NCBI GenBank assembly: GCA_023014485.1
Contig: JAJOZX010003212.1
Span: 478,501-542,500, forward strand
Direction: 5' to 3'
DNA from: Bathynomus jamesi
Lineage: Eukaryota > Arthropoda > Malacostraca > Isopoda > Cirolanidae
DNA length: 64,000 nucleotides
Within the stretch, counting starts at the first letter, position 1. Each line of letters begins with the position of its first letter. Below are positions 51,805-61,800 of this stretch, piece after piece. The notes beneath the pieces are model-generated. The model was not told the origin of the DNA and did not search any database. It was given only the letters and a program-made list of their open reading frames with translations. Position numbers and translations under genes: made by a program.

Positions 51805-52850
51805 TTAAACTGTAGGTCTAAGGTGGTCATTACACATAATAAAATAAAGTGGTTGGCAGATAAATGGGCACCCTACGTGTCCTAGTGGTTAAGACGCGGG
51901 GCTGTTGATGGTTCGGAGTTAAACTGTAGGTCTAAGGTGGTCATTCCACATAATAAAAGAAAGTGGTTGGCAGATAAATGGGTACCCTACGTGTCCTAGT
52001 GGTTAAGACGCTGGGCTGTTGATGGTTCCACGTTAAACTGTAGGTCTAAGGTGGTCATTACACATAATAAAAGAAAGTGGTTGGCAGATAAATGGGTGCC
52101 CTACGTGTCCTAGTGGTTAAGACGCTGGGGCTGTTGATGGTTCCACGTTAAACTGTAGGTCTAAGGTGGTCATTACACATAATAAAAGAAAGTGGTTGGC
52201 AGATAAATGGGTGCCCTACGTGTCCTAGTGGTTAAGACGCTGGGGCTGTTGATGGTTCCACGTTAAACTGTAGGTCTAAGGTGGTCATTACACATAATAA
52301 AAGAAAGTGGTTGGCAGATAAATGGGTACCCTACGTGTCCTAGTGGTTAAGACGCTGGGCTGTTGATGGTTCCACGTTAAACTGTAGGTCTAAGGTGGTC
52401 ATTACACATAATAAAAGAAAGTGGTTGGCAGATAAATGGGTGCCCTACGTGTCCTAGTGGTTAAGACGCTGGGGCTGTTGATGGTTCCACGTTAAACTGT
52501 AGGTCTAAGGTGGTCATTACACATAATAAAAGTGGTTGGCAGATAAATGGGCCCTACGTGTCCTAGTGGTTAAGACGCTGGGCTGTTGATGGTTCCACGT
52601 TAAACTGTAGGTCTAAGGTGGTCATTACACATAATAAAAGAAAGTGGTTGGCAGATAAATGGGTACCCTACGTGTCCTAGTGGTTAAGACGCTGGGCTGT
52701 TGATGGTTCCACGTTAAACTGTAGGTCTAAGGTGGTCATTACACATAATAAAAGAAAGTGGTTGGCAGATAAATGGGTGCCCTACGTGTCCTAGTGGTTA
52801 AGACGCTGGGCTGTTGATGGTTCCACGTTAAACTGTAGGTCTAAGGTGGA
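51805..52850 (+). repeat. About 115-bp tandem array with a tRNA-arm-like segment
   Basis: Nine units repeat with a period of 110-119 bp, near-identical. Each has ACGTTAAACTGTAGGTC, TAAGGTGGTCATTACACAT, GAAAGTGGTTGGCAGATAAA and CCCTACGTGTCCTAGTGG. Within each unit, GTCCTAGTGGTTAAGAC resembles a tRNA D-arm (A-box-like TGTCCTAGTGG). GGTTC follows about 20 bp later, and CCTACG can pair with TGTAGG at the ends of a 60-nt segment. The anticodon arm is missing, so it is not a functional tRNA. The array lies inside Polinton A, between the acidic gene and the right terminus. Confidence 0.8.
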
Positions 52851-52914
52851 GTGGAAAGCTTGACCTTCGTCAGAATGAACAATTCGGGCGGAAGCTAACC
52901 AAAGGTTATCCAAA

Positions 52915-52915
52915 G

Positions 52916-52968
<53 letters not shown>

Positions 52969-53399
52969 GATGAAATTCACAATAAAACACGTGAAATGAA
53001 TGAATGCTGAAAACAAGGAGTGAGGTGAGGTTTTGTTTGATTTGACTCGTAGAAAGGTAAAATATGGTCGACCGAGTTGGGCAGATTCTCGGAAATCCTT
53101 TCCTCTATCGGATTATGTTTTGGGTATTTCCAACTTTCTTCGTTTCTTTAAATTTCGTTTTTCAATTTTCTTCGCAGGGATGAAGCTCATGTGTTTCGAA
53201 TTGCATCGTTCTATAATTCTGTTTTCTATGGTTGGTTGGATAACTACGTTATTTGTTCCGTCTTTGAATCTTCCATTTGAATATCTATATAAACATATTG
53301 TTATTTTATATGTTTGATTCTTCCAACTGATTAACTATATAAATATATATATTGTGGTTTACGTATAGTTTAAAATAATATACGTTTGGTATGATTTTC

Positions 53400-53442
<43 letters not shown>

Positions 53443-53640
53443 TTCTGTTTTCTATGGTTGGTTGAATTATGGATAACTACGTTATTTGTTTCGATAAGTT
53501 CAACTTCAAGGAAGCTCAAGTTAATGTTATATTTTGCATATAATCCACTATATACATCTATTGTAAAACACTATATACATCTATATTTCAATTAAGTGTG
53601 TAATTATTTAATTCATCTACCATATTGTGGTACACAATGC

Positions 53641-53689
<49 letters not shown>

Positions 53690-53700
53690 CTATAATTCTG
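52915..53700. repeat. (TA)n tracts at three sites
   Basis: Long TA runs occur at 52,918-52,966, 53,403-53,440 and 53,645-53,688, interleaved with unique sequence. A 94-codon frame at 53,033-53,317 has no recognisable similarity. Inside it TTTTCTTCGCAG looks like a 3' splice site. No gene is claimed. Confidence 0.6.
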
Positions 53701-53897
53701 TTTTCTATGGTTGGTTGAATTATGGATAACTACGTTATTTGTTTCGATAAGTTCAACTTCAAGGAAGCTCAAGTTAATGTTATATTTTGCATATAATCCA
53801 CTATATACATCTATTGTAAAACACTATATACATCTATATTTCAATTAAGTGTGTAATTATTTAATTCATCTACCATATTGTGGTACACAATGCTTAT
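53445..53897. repeat. About 205-bp direct duplication
   Basis: The block TCTGTTTTCTATGGTTGG...GTGGTACACAATGCTTA appears at 53,445-53,645 and again at 53,698-53,897 with no difference seen by eye. A (TA)n tract lies between. A third partial copy starts at 53,218. Confidence 0.85.
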
Positions 53898-54122
53898 TAG
53901 AATACATGGTGCGATCTGGCAACTCAGCATCCCAATACAAGGCGTGATCTGGCAACTCAGCCAGAATAGAGGCTTATAAAAGATCGAGAAGCTGGTGAAG
54001 ACTCATTCCCAGCTCGGCTCCAGCCGAGCAAGGACCTCTGGTCCTTCTTTTTTTGGCCCTTTGGTAAACCCCTTAGTGGCCTCTTAGGTTAGGAAAACGA
54101 AAATAATATGCCTTAAAGGCAA

Positions 54123-54159
<37 letters not shown>

Positions 54160-54349
54160 AGGCCTCTCCTCTCTCCTACAGGCGTCTCTCTCCCTCCTTC
54201 AGCTCTCTCTCTCTCTCTCTCCTACAGGCGTCTCTCTCCCTCCTTCAGCTCTCTCTCTCCTCCTGCATGTGTACCTCCTGCATGTGTGCGTATGTGTGTG
54301 TGTACCTCCTGCATGTGTACCTCCTGCATGTGTACCTCTCCCCCCTTGG
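53898..54349. repeat. Subterminal zone of Polinton A with CT-rich repeats
   Basis: GATCTGGCAACTCAGC occurs twice (53,905-53,960), the complement of the GTTGCCAGAT word at the left end. Then come (TC)n tracts and two copies of CTCCTACAGGCGTCTCTCTC (54,125-54,245), and four to five copies of CCTCCTGCATGTG (54,258-54,335). No coding content. Confidence 0.7.
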
Positions 54350-54765
54350 CTGATTAGACGTATATAATAATAATGTATACAATAATACTGCTAAAAAGAG
54401 GTATCTGACAACCATTTACAGCCAACTGGCTGATTAGGAGTCTATAATAATGTATACAATGGTATCGCGGTATCTGGCAACTCAAGCCATTTACGCCAAC
54501 TGGCTGATTAGGAGCCTATAAAACAACGCCAACTCGGCTGAAGTCTTAATGTGCACTTGGCTCCTGCCAGGTGAACACCTCTCCTCCTTTCTCTCCTCCT
54601 CCTTTCTCTTGGGGGATAACGCCGCCTCCAAATCCCCCCACCCCCTTTGCAACAACCCACCCCCTTTGCAACAACCCACCCCCTTTGCAACAACCCGCCC
54701 CCTTTGCAACATTACATAATAACCTGCAACATTCTTGCACTCTCCCCTTTTGCGGCTATACTACT
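54350..54765. repeat. Right terminal inverted repeat of Polinton A
   Basis: Reverse complement of the left terminus with small indels in the G-runs: three to four copies of CCCCCTTTGCAACAAC (54,640-54,720) and GCCAACTGGCTGATTAGG units (54,345-54,520). Differences from the left copy are mainly in homopolymers. Confidence 0.88.
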
Positions 54766-54771
54766 GAGAAG
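54766..54771. other. Target site duplication of Polinton A, right
   Basis: GAGAAG directly follows the GGCTATACTACT terminus. Removing the element and one copy of the 6-mer restores continuous LINE endonuclease sequence. Confidence 0.92.
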
Positions 54772-54911
54772 AATTTTAACTCTTGCTTAGGTAGCCAGTG
54801 CTCTTGCAGGAGTATAAGATCTGCACTGTTACAGATTTTATGAACATCTACAATTGAATTCCTTACTGACCTTAAGTTATATGAGACTATTTTCAACTTG
54901 TTATCCGCCAT
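54772..54911 (-). pseudogene. LINE endonuclease N-terminus, displaced by Polinton A
   Basis: From ATG at 54,911 the minus strand reads MADNKLKIVSYNLRSVRNSI, then KICNSADLILLQEHWLPKQ. This carries the SYN and QEHW motifs at the start of LINE AP endonucleases. The frame continues at 37,066 on the other side of the Polinton. Confidence 0.85.
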
Positions 54912-56655
54912 GACTGAGAGAAAATTTATTATTATTATGGTTATTATTATACACAGTACAAATTTCAGGCATTACAGTTAGGGCGCCTATTATTATTATT
55001 ATTATTATTTTTGCCCGTTATCAAATCTCCTGGAAAAGTGAATAAACTACTTAACAATAATACTGTCTGGCCCCTGACTCATATTGTACGGGTTGAATTG
55101 CGAATTTACACCATTAATTATTACTTTAAATGAGTTATAAACACGGAGATTTTGTGTTTAGTTTATTAACTAACAATATATTGTGTTCACCATAGACTTC
55201 TTCCACCATGTGTCGAATATCGCTTTCCTCGTTCGAGGGCCGAATTCGCCACAAAAAGAGATAAGATTCCTCACCGGTGGCCTTGCTGCGAAGACAGGTT
55301 GAGGAACCCTCCATGAAGAGCGTCTGTTAACCGTGACCCACTCGTCCTCTTCCCAATCTCCCTGAAGTAGGGTTCGCCTGACTGGGGGATGGGTAGCACG
55401 ACCTTGGGGGGGATAGGAGGCCCTCCCCTACTCTGTGACTTAGTGAGGGTCTGTTAGCGTGTTATATCCTGACGCACGCCCGTGCCTCTCCTTCTTCGGT
55501 GGGAGGGGGGGAACTGCATGCCGAGCGAGGCGTTTGAGTAATCGAACGCTTCTCCACTGCAGTCGAAGGTAAAGAAGAGGCAATGATGCCTCGTCTCTTG
55601 CATCGGACAGTCCCTGTTCCTCATTGTGAAATCGGGAGCAGAGTCCTTTCCTGAACAGGAGGGAAGTTGACCACTTTCACTTTCCTGCAGGCTGCGTTTC
55701 CACCCCACATTCGGTGGGGGGGGCGAGTTGGGGGAGAGGATTTCGTGTCCCTTGCTGCCCGACGCGCTTCTTGGGTTTTGACTTGTTGAAAGACTTCCAG
55801 AGTAACTAGGCTTTGGGAGTAGCGTCTCTTTCAATCACATCTAACTCTGACCGAAATTGTTCTAGCGAAATCGCATTCTTTCTGATTTTGACACCACGTG
55901 TTGGTTTTTTCATTTCAATTAACGACTTTTGTACCTCATTATCTGTTTGAGGAGCACCGAAACGTCCTACACACCCATAGAGATTAACGGTATTCTATGG
56001 AAGTTAGTAACGTAGAAGATATATTGTTCTCATTATCCCGGGGGTCGACACTTTATTTATAATGTCTTTCAGGATATTTCTCGTTTCTAGAGTTACCTCC
56101 TACGAGTTGGGAGGGTAGCATTGAACAGAGTGTTTAACTGTACCCTCACATGTTCCGAATCATAGAAATCATGACAAACAGATACGAGAAGGTCTGACCT
56201 AATATGATCTACTTTGTCAAATATAAAACATAACAAGGATTTGCTACAAGATCACGATTTTCAGCCGACGATCCCATTGTACCGTATCGATGGAGAGCAG
56301 CTCGTGAGGGAGCGTAGATAGCGGGGGGGGGGTCGGGTGGAGGTGGAGGGAATGCCGATAGGGGTCCCCTTCTCGTCCTTTTAAATAACGCTCCAGATAC
56401 CACACTTCAATGCTCAGACATCTTTTCACTTTAAGAATTAGGCAACTATTACTAACTATGACACATTAAATTCGCGGAGTCACTGTATACGATTATGACG
56501 TAATGAAACATACATTTCCCGCGGTCACCGTCAAAAACTTTTACTATTAAACCGAAGATTCGCAATGTAGATGGTGGGGCTGGGCGGAAGGAGGGATATA
56601 TGTATATGTATATTTATCTAGTAAACTTATCTGTTCTAAAATTACGTGTAGTATA
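54912..56655. other. Interval without recognised genes
   Basis: It probably begins with the LINE 5' untranslated region: TTTCTCTCAG precedes the ATG and (TTA)n runs lie at 54,932-54,960 and 54,990-55,010. From 55,200 to 55,850 the base composition is richer in G+C than its surroundings. A 126-codon minus frame (55,454-55,834) is open but has no recognisable domain and is rich in Ser/Pro. Not called as a gene. Confidence 0.4.
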
Positions 56656-56659
56656 TATC

Positions 56660-57100
56660 ACAGGGAATCTCTATAACTAGGGATTTCATGAAATCCCTAA
56701 AATGTTCAGGGATTTCATGTATAGTTAATAAGGGTGTGCGATTCAGATATTTTATTTCGATTCGATTCGGCCACTTGTTTTCGATTCTCGATTCGATTCG
56801 ATTCGATTCGACTGCGACTGTGCACTGCACTCACCTATTACTGTTATACAATTACATGCACCAGCACCAACAGAACAATATACATGCACCAGCAACAACA
56901 TACTGAAAAGGTAATAAACAACTGAACCCAAAGACCGTCCAAACTTGTCATACCGCAAGGCGCGTGCACGTGATTTCTGTGACATCACAAAATCAAAAGC
57001 TGACCATGCGCATTGAGCGCACTCATATCTTTATAAAAGCGTAATCTCTCAAATATCCAACTATTTTATAACGTTATTATATTATATAATAATATAATAT

Positions 57101-57137
<37 letters not shown>

Positions 57138-57518
57138 CAATTGTTATTCCACGTTTCGACATTCATGGTTTTGGGGTAGTGCCAGTTATCGTCTCAACAG
57201 GTTACATACAGTTAGCGAATCGAAGAATCGAAATTTTTTAGCTCTAAGTCGGTCGGGTTTCGATTCTTTCACTGAATCGACCCGAATCGACATTTTCGAT
57301 TAATCGCACAGGTCTAATTTAAGTCGTGATATTTTCGTTAGTTTTAACGAAAATAACACGACTTAACCTAACCAATCGTCAATGGCTTACAGTTGACCTA
57401 ACCGGCATTCAATAATTTTTCCCGTAGGTTTAACGAAAATATCGCGACTTAACCTTACGTCAATCCCTGAATACATTTTAGGGATTTCATGAAATCCCTA
57501 GTTCCACAGATTCCCTGT
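56660..57518. mobile_element. Non-autonomous DNA transposon (MITE-like)
   Basis: The ends are inverted copies: ACAGGGAATCT, ACTAGGGATTTCATGAAATC, CCTAAAATGT, TCAGGGATT, about 50 bp with a few mismatches. The unit AGGGATTTCATGAAATCCCT is itself a perfect palindrome. The interior has GATTCGATTCGATTCG repeats (56,757-56,810) and two copies of TTTAACGAAAATA. No transposase. The flanks are both TA-rich, so the target duplication is uncertain. Confidence 0.65.
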
Positions 57519-57883
57519 AACACAGTATATATATATACACACACATATTATACACACAAGTTAGCAGTGAGTTCCTTCCTAATGGAGAGGGATTTGAATT
57601 ATATTGTATATGACCCAACAACAAAGTTCACAAAAGATTTTAAAGCTTTATTCAGATATAAGACTAGAATTGCTTCATGGACTTTCACTTAAAATAAATA
57701 ATTGTTATTTTGAAAGCATAATATATATATATATATTATATATATATATATATATCTATATATATATATATATACACACAGGGCCGTTCTAGGGGGGGGG
57801 CGAACCGGACATTTGCCCGAGCCCCGAGCTTGGGATAAGTCGAGGAACGTGACTTTTAAAAAATGAGCTGAATATAAATTATA

Positions 57884-58627
57884 CAGGGTGGGCCGTAATT
57901 TCCATACATAGGAAAAATAAACATTTTTTTATGGACAACCATTTTTTTTATAATATGCTCTACATGGTTGCCATTGTTTTGAAAACACATTTCAATACGT
58001 GTTCCCCACTGTTGATGAACCGCATTAGCACAGTTGACGTTATGCTTGTAATGGCGTTGGTGATACGTTCCTTTAGATGATTTATGTCTCGTATCTTTTC
58101 CTGATACACCATGGCCTTCAAGTGCCCCCCAAAGATAGAAATCAAGGGGGGTGAGATCTGGGGATCTGGGAGGCCACTCCACAGGACCACGCCGACCAAT
58201 CCAAATCCGGAAACTGCTGATCCAAATACCGACGCACGTGGAAGACCATAATGAGGTGGAGCTCCATCTTGCTGGAAGTAAACTGGGAAGTTACCTTCCT
58301 CGTTTAGCAGGGATGGGAAAATCTCTTCTTGCAACATGTTAAGATACCTTCGGCATTAAGATTTCCACTGACAAAAATTGTCAATAATTCTGTCACCCCA
58401 TATCCCGGCCCACACCATCACTTTACCGGCACCTTGCATCTTCGTCGGAACTCAGCCAGTTAGGGTTAGCATTAACTCCAATAACGTATGTTTGCCGATT
58501 AACCTCTCCATTGACGTAAAAATTTGCTTCATCAGTAACAAGATCTTACAAACGCATATTCTTAGGTATCTGAAACATAAAAACAAACGTTTAAATTTCC
58601 TATGTATGGAAACTTACGGCCCACCCT
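57884..58627 (-). mobile_element. Third mariner element, internally deleted
   Basis: The ends are CAGGGTGGGCCGTAA...TTTCCATACATAGGAA at left and AGGGTGGGCCGTAAG...TTTCCATACATAGGAA at right, with TA at 57882-57883 and 58628-58629. It is distinct from the CAGGGTGTCCC family at 12,058 and 25,236 but has a related transposase. Confidence 0.82.
57910..58560 (-). pseudogene. Mariner (DD41D-type) transposase remnant
   Basis: Minus-strand pieces in several frames: TDEANFYVNGEVNRQ (first Asp, about 58,490-58,540), NFPVYFQQDGAPPHY (58,250-58,300), WPPRSPDLTPLDFYLWG (58,130-58,182), GHLKAMVYQEKIRDINHLKE, then FKTMATM and NNGNHVEHI near the end. The DNA-binding N-terminus is deleted and there are at least three frameshifts. 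Confidence 0.8.
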
Positions 58628-58853
58628 TATAATATACAGTAACAGACTGCATAGCATTGTTGAATATGTATTTTGGATCGTAAACCTTCTGATATTTTGA
58701 TGTTTGGATTGGATTTGGGATTGATTGTATTTTGGATTGTAAACCTTCTGTATGGTATTATTTAAAGTTATTCATGAGACCTAAATCAGTGTTAAGAGTA
58801 TTAAGATAATGGTGTGTTAAGATAATGGTGCATACGTCTAAATATTAACACTG

Positions 58854-61800
58854 TTGAAAAAAGTGGTTAGAAATAACCGCATATATTTCCAAATAAAATA
58901 TAAACCAAATAAATAAAAATAAAAACCCTCGTTTCTAACCAACTAGTGAAGTTGGGTTTCCCTAATTAACAAAAAGAAGGAAAAAAAAAAGTTTCTGGGA
59001 CAAAGAAAAACGAGCTTTGCCCAGTCTTGAAAATTTTTGACCGCATGAAGCGGGCCCTTTTTTCTCAAAAAATTAAAATGCTCGTGGTTACCCAAACCGG
59101 GAAACTGAGTCAACCTTCAAACCTAACCCTTCAATTAAACCGTATCCTTAATTAATAACCACTGCATTAATCAAAACCATGTTTAACTAAATAGAGGCCT
59201 TCAGAACTAGGTGCAAGTAGTAAAGAAAATAACTAAGGTAAGAGAAAAACTAGGTACCTAGACGAAACTCGAACCGGGCTACAACGGCCCTAACTCAATA
59301 ATTAAATGGCTGTTATAGCCCTATTAAACCTAAAGGCAATATAGCCCTAACTTAACTTAAATAAAACCTTCTAAACCTTAAACCTTTAAAACCAAAAATT
59401 TAGGGCATCCAGCCCTAGCCTAACTTAACCTGCAAAACCTAGGTCTGGGAAATAGCCCCTACAAATAAATAACCTAGCAGTGTGTTAAACAATAACCTAA
59501 AACTCAACAACGAAATTTAAAAACCTGGAAACTAAATGAAACTTATGAATCAGTTAGAAACTGAAAGGGTAACGTTCAACTGGCAACTTCATTTTTGGTA
59601 AGTCTAAATTAATTTTGATGAATTTAGCTTCACCATAGTTAGTAATCTGGCTGCTGACCAAATTTAACTTAAAAACCACTGCAACCTACAGTGAAAAAGT
59701 CTGTAGCTGTGTTGACAGTGTCTAAATAGGCCATTATTATTTCTATAATTACCGAGTCTATTTAAAGTAAACTTAACCTTAATACTACACCTAAATCAAA
59801 GTAATCTCTCTCAAGCTAAATAATAAATTTTTCAATATGGCGCCCCCGGGTGGGCAGTCGAGAAGTTAGTTACCCTTTTTTTGTTTTAATTCTGATACAA
59901 TAGTTTTAAATCCAGTGAATTAAATTTTTTACACAACCTAAACAAACCTAGCCTAACCTGGCTGAACCTAAAAAACAAACCTAGCCTAACCTGGCTGAAC
60001 CTAAAACAACCTAAGCAAACCTAGCCTAACCTGGCTGAACCAACAACACAAACCAACCTACCCTACCCTAACCCTACCCTACCTACCCTACCAAACCAAC
60101 CTACCTACCCTACCAAACTCCCTACCCTACCTAACCTAACCTACCAAACCAACCTAACCTACCCTACCTACCCTACCAAACCAACCTACCCTACCCTACC
60201 TACCCTACCAAACTAACCTACCCTACCAAACCAACCTACCCTACCCTACCTACCCTACCAAACCAACCTAATCTACCCTACCTACCCTACCAAACCAACC
60301 TACCCTACCCTACCAAACCAACCTACCCTACCCTACCTACCCTACTAAACCAACCTAACCTACCCTACCTACCCTATCAAACCACCTAACCTACCCTACC
60401 TACCCTACCAAACCAACCTACCCTACCCTACCTACCCTACCAAACCAACCTACCTACCCTACTTAACCTAAAATACCTAACCTACCTACCCTACCTAACC
60501 TAAAAAAACCTTTTTAAGAGAACTTTACCATTTGTCCTTAAACTACTCCCTTCCAAAGGTTTTGATTTCAGACAATCAAGCCACCTTCAACACCAGATTG
60601 CACAATTTAGCAATAACTTAGGACTAACGTTTCTACAGAAAAGACGCTTTCATTTTCATATTTCACCTAAAAGGAACTTTTCTGTAGAGCATGTCATTTT
60701 CATTCATCAAAATAAATAAATAAAATTTCCCAGATACAATTCTGGGTAATTTTTCCCCTTGGGGGGAATGTTGAAAAAAGTGGTTAGAAATAACCGCATA
60801 TATTTCCAAATAAAATATAAACCAAATAAATAAAATAAAAACCCTCGTTTTCTAACCAACTAGTGAAGTTGGTTTCCCTAATTAACAAAAAGAAGGAAAA
60901 AAAAAGTTTCTGGGACAAAGAAAAACGGAGCTTTGCCCAGTCTTGAAATTTTTGACCGCATGAAGCGGGCCCTTTTTCTCAAAAAATTAAAATGCTCGTG
61001 GTTATCCAAACCGGGAAACTGAGTCAACCTTCAAACCTAACAACCTTCATTAAACCGTATCCTTAATTAATAACCACTGCAATTAATCAAACCCATGTTT
61101 AACTAAATAGAGGCCTATCAGAACTAGGTGCAAGTAAGTTAAAGAAAATAACTAAGTGTAAGAGAAAAACTAGGTACCTAGACGAAACTCGAACCGGGCT
61201 ACAACGGCCCTAACTCAATAATTAAATGGCTGTTATAGCCCCTATTAAAACCTAAAGGCAATATGCCCTAACTTAACTTAAATAAAACCTTCTAAACCTT
61301 AAACCTTTAAACCAAAAACTTAAGGGCAATCCAGCCCTAGCCTAACTTAACCTGCAAACCTAGGTCTGGGAAATAGCCCCTACAAATAAAATAACCTAGC
61401 AGTGTGTTAACAATAACCTAAACTCAACAACGAAATTTAAAAACCTGGAAACTAAATGAAACTTATGAATCAGTTAGAAACTGAAAGGGTAACGTTCAAC
61501 TGGCAACTTCATTTTTGGTAAGTCTAATTAATTTGATGAATTTAGCTTCACCATAGTTAGTAATCTGGCTGCTGACCAAATTTAACTTAAAACCACTGCA
61601 ACCTACAGTGAAAAAGTCTGTAGCTGTGTTGACAGTGTCTAAATGGCCATTATTATTTCTATAATTACCGAGTCCTATTTAAAGTAAACTTAACCTTAAT
61701 ACTACACCTAAATCAAAGTAATCTCTCTCAAGCTAAATAATAATTTTTCAATATGGCGCCCCCGGGTGGGCAGTCGAGAAGTTAGTTACCCTTTTTTTGT

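Larger units (their letters stand above)
37067..54765 (+). mobile_element. Complete Polinton/Maverick element A
   Basis: The ends are AGTAGTATAGCC and its complement, flanked by GAGAAG on both sides (37,061-37,066 and 54,766-54,771): the AG...CT termini and 6-bp target duplication of Polintons. Length 17,699 bp. Minus strand: polymerase, alpha, beta, gamma, and a small spliced gene beyond the protease. Plus strand: ATPase, two unknowns, integrase, penton-like protein, core protein, major capsid protein, protease. Such elements are regarded as endogenous virus-like transposons (polintoviruses, adintovirus-like). The virion block is intact; the polymerase is broken. Confidence 0.95.

Noticed and set aside
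51870..51935. Functional tRNA gene in the tandem array
   Set aside because: The D-arm-like part is good, but the anticodon stem is missing, the B-box is poor and the segment is only about 60 nt.
51805..52850. CRISPR array
   Set aside because: Units are uniform over their whole length with no unique spacers, and the context is eukaryotic; this is a satellite.
53033..53317. 94-codon plus-strand frame inside Polinton A
   Set aside because: Open and with a splice-acceptor-like word, but no similarity, no conservation evidence and low-complexity Phe/Leu content.
55454..55834. 126-codon minus-strand frame
   Set aside because: Ser/Pro-rich translation of a G+C-rich stretch with no domain and no neighbours to support it.
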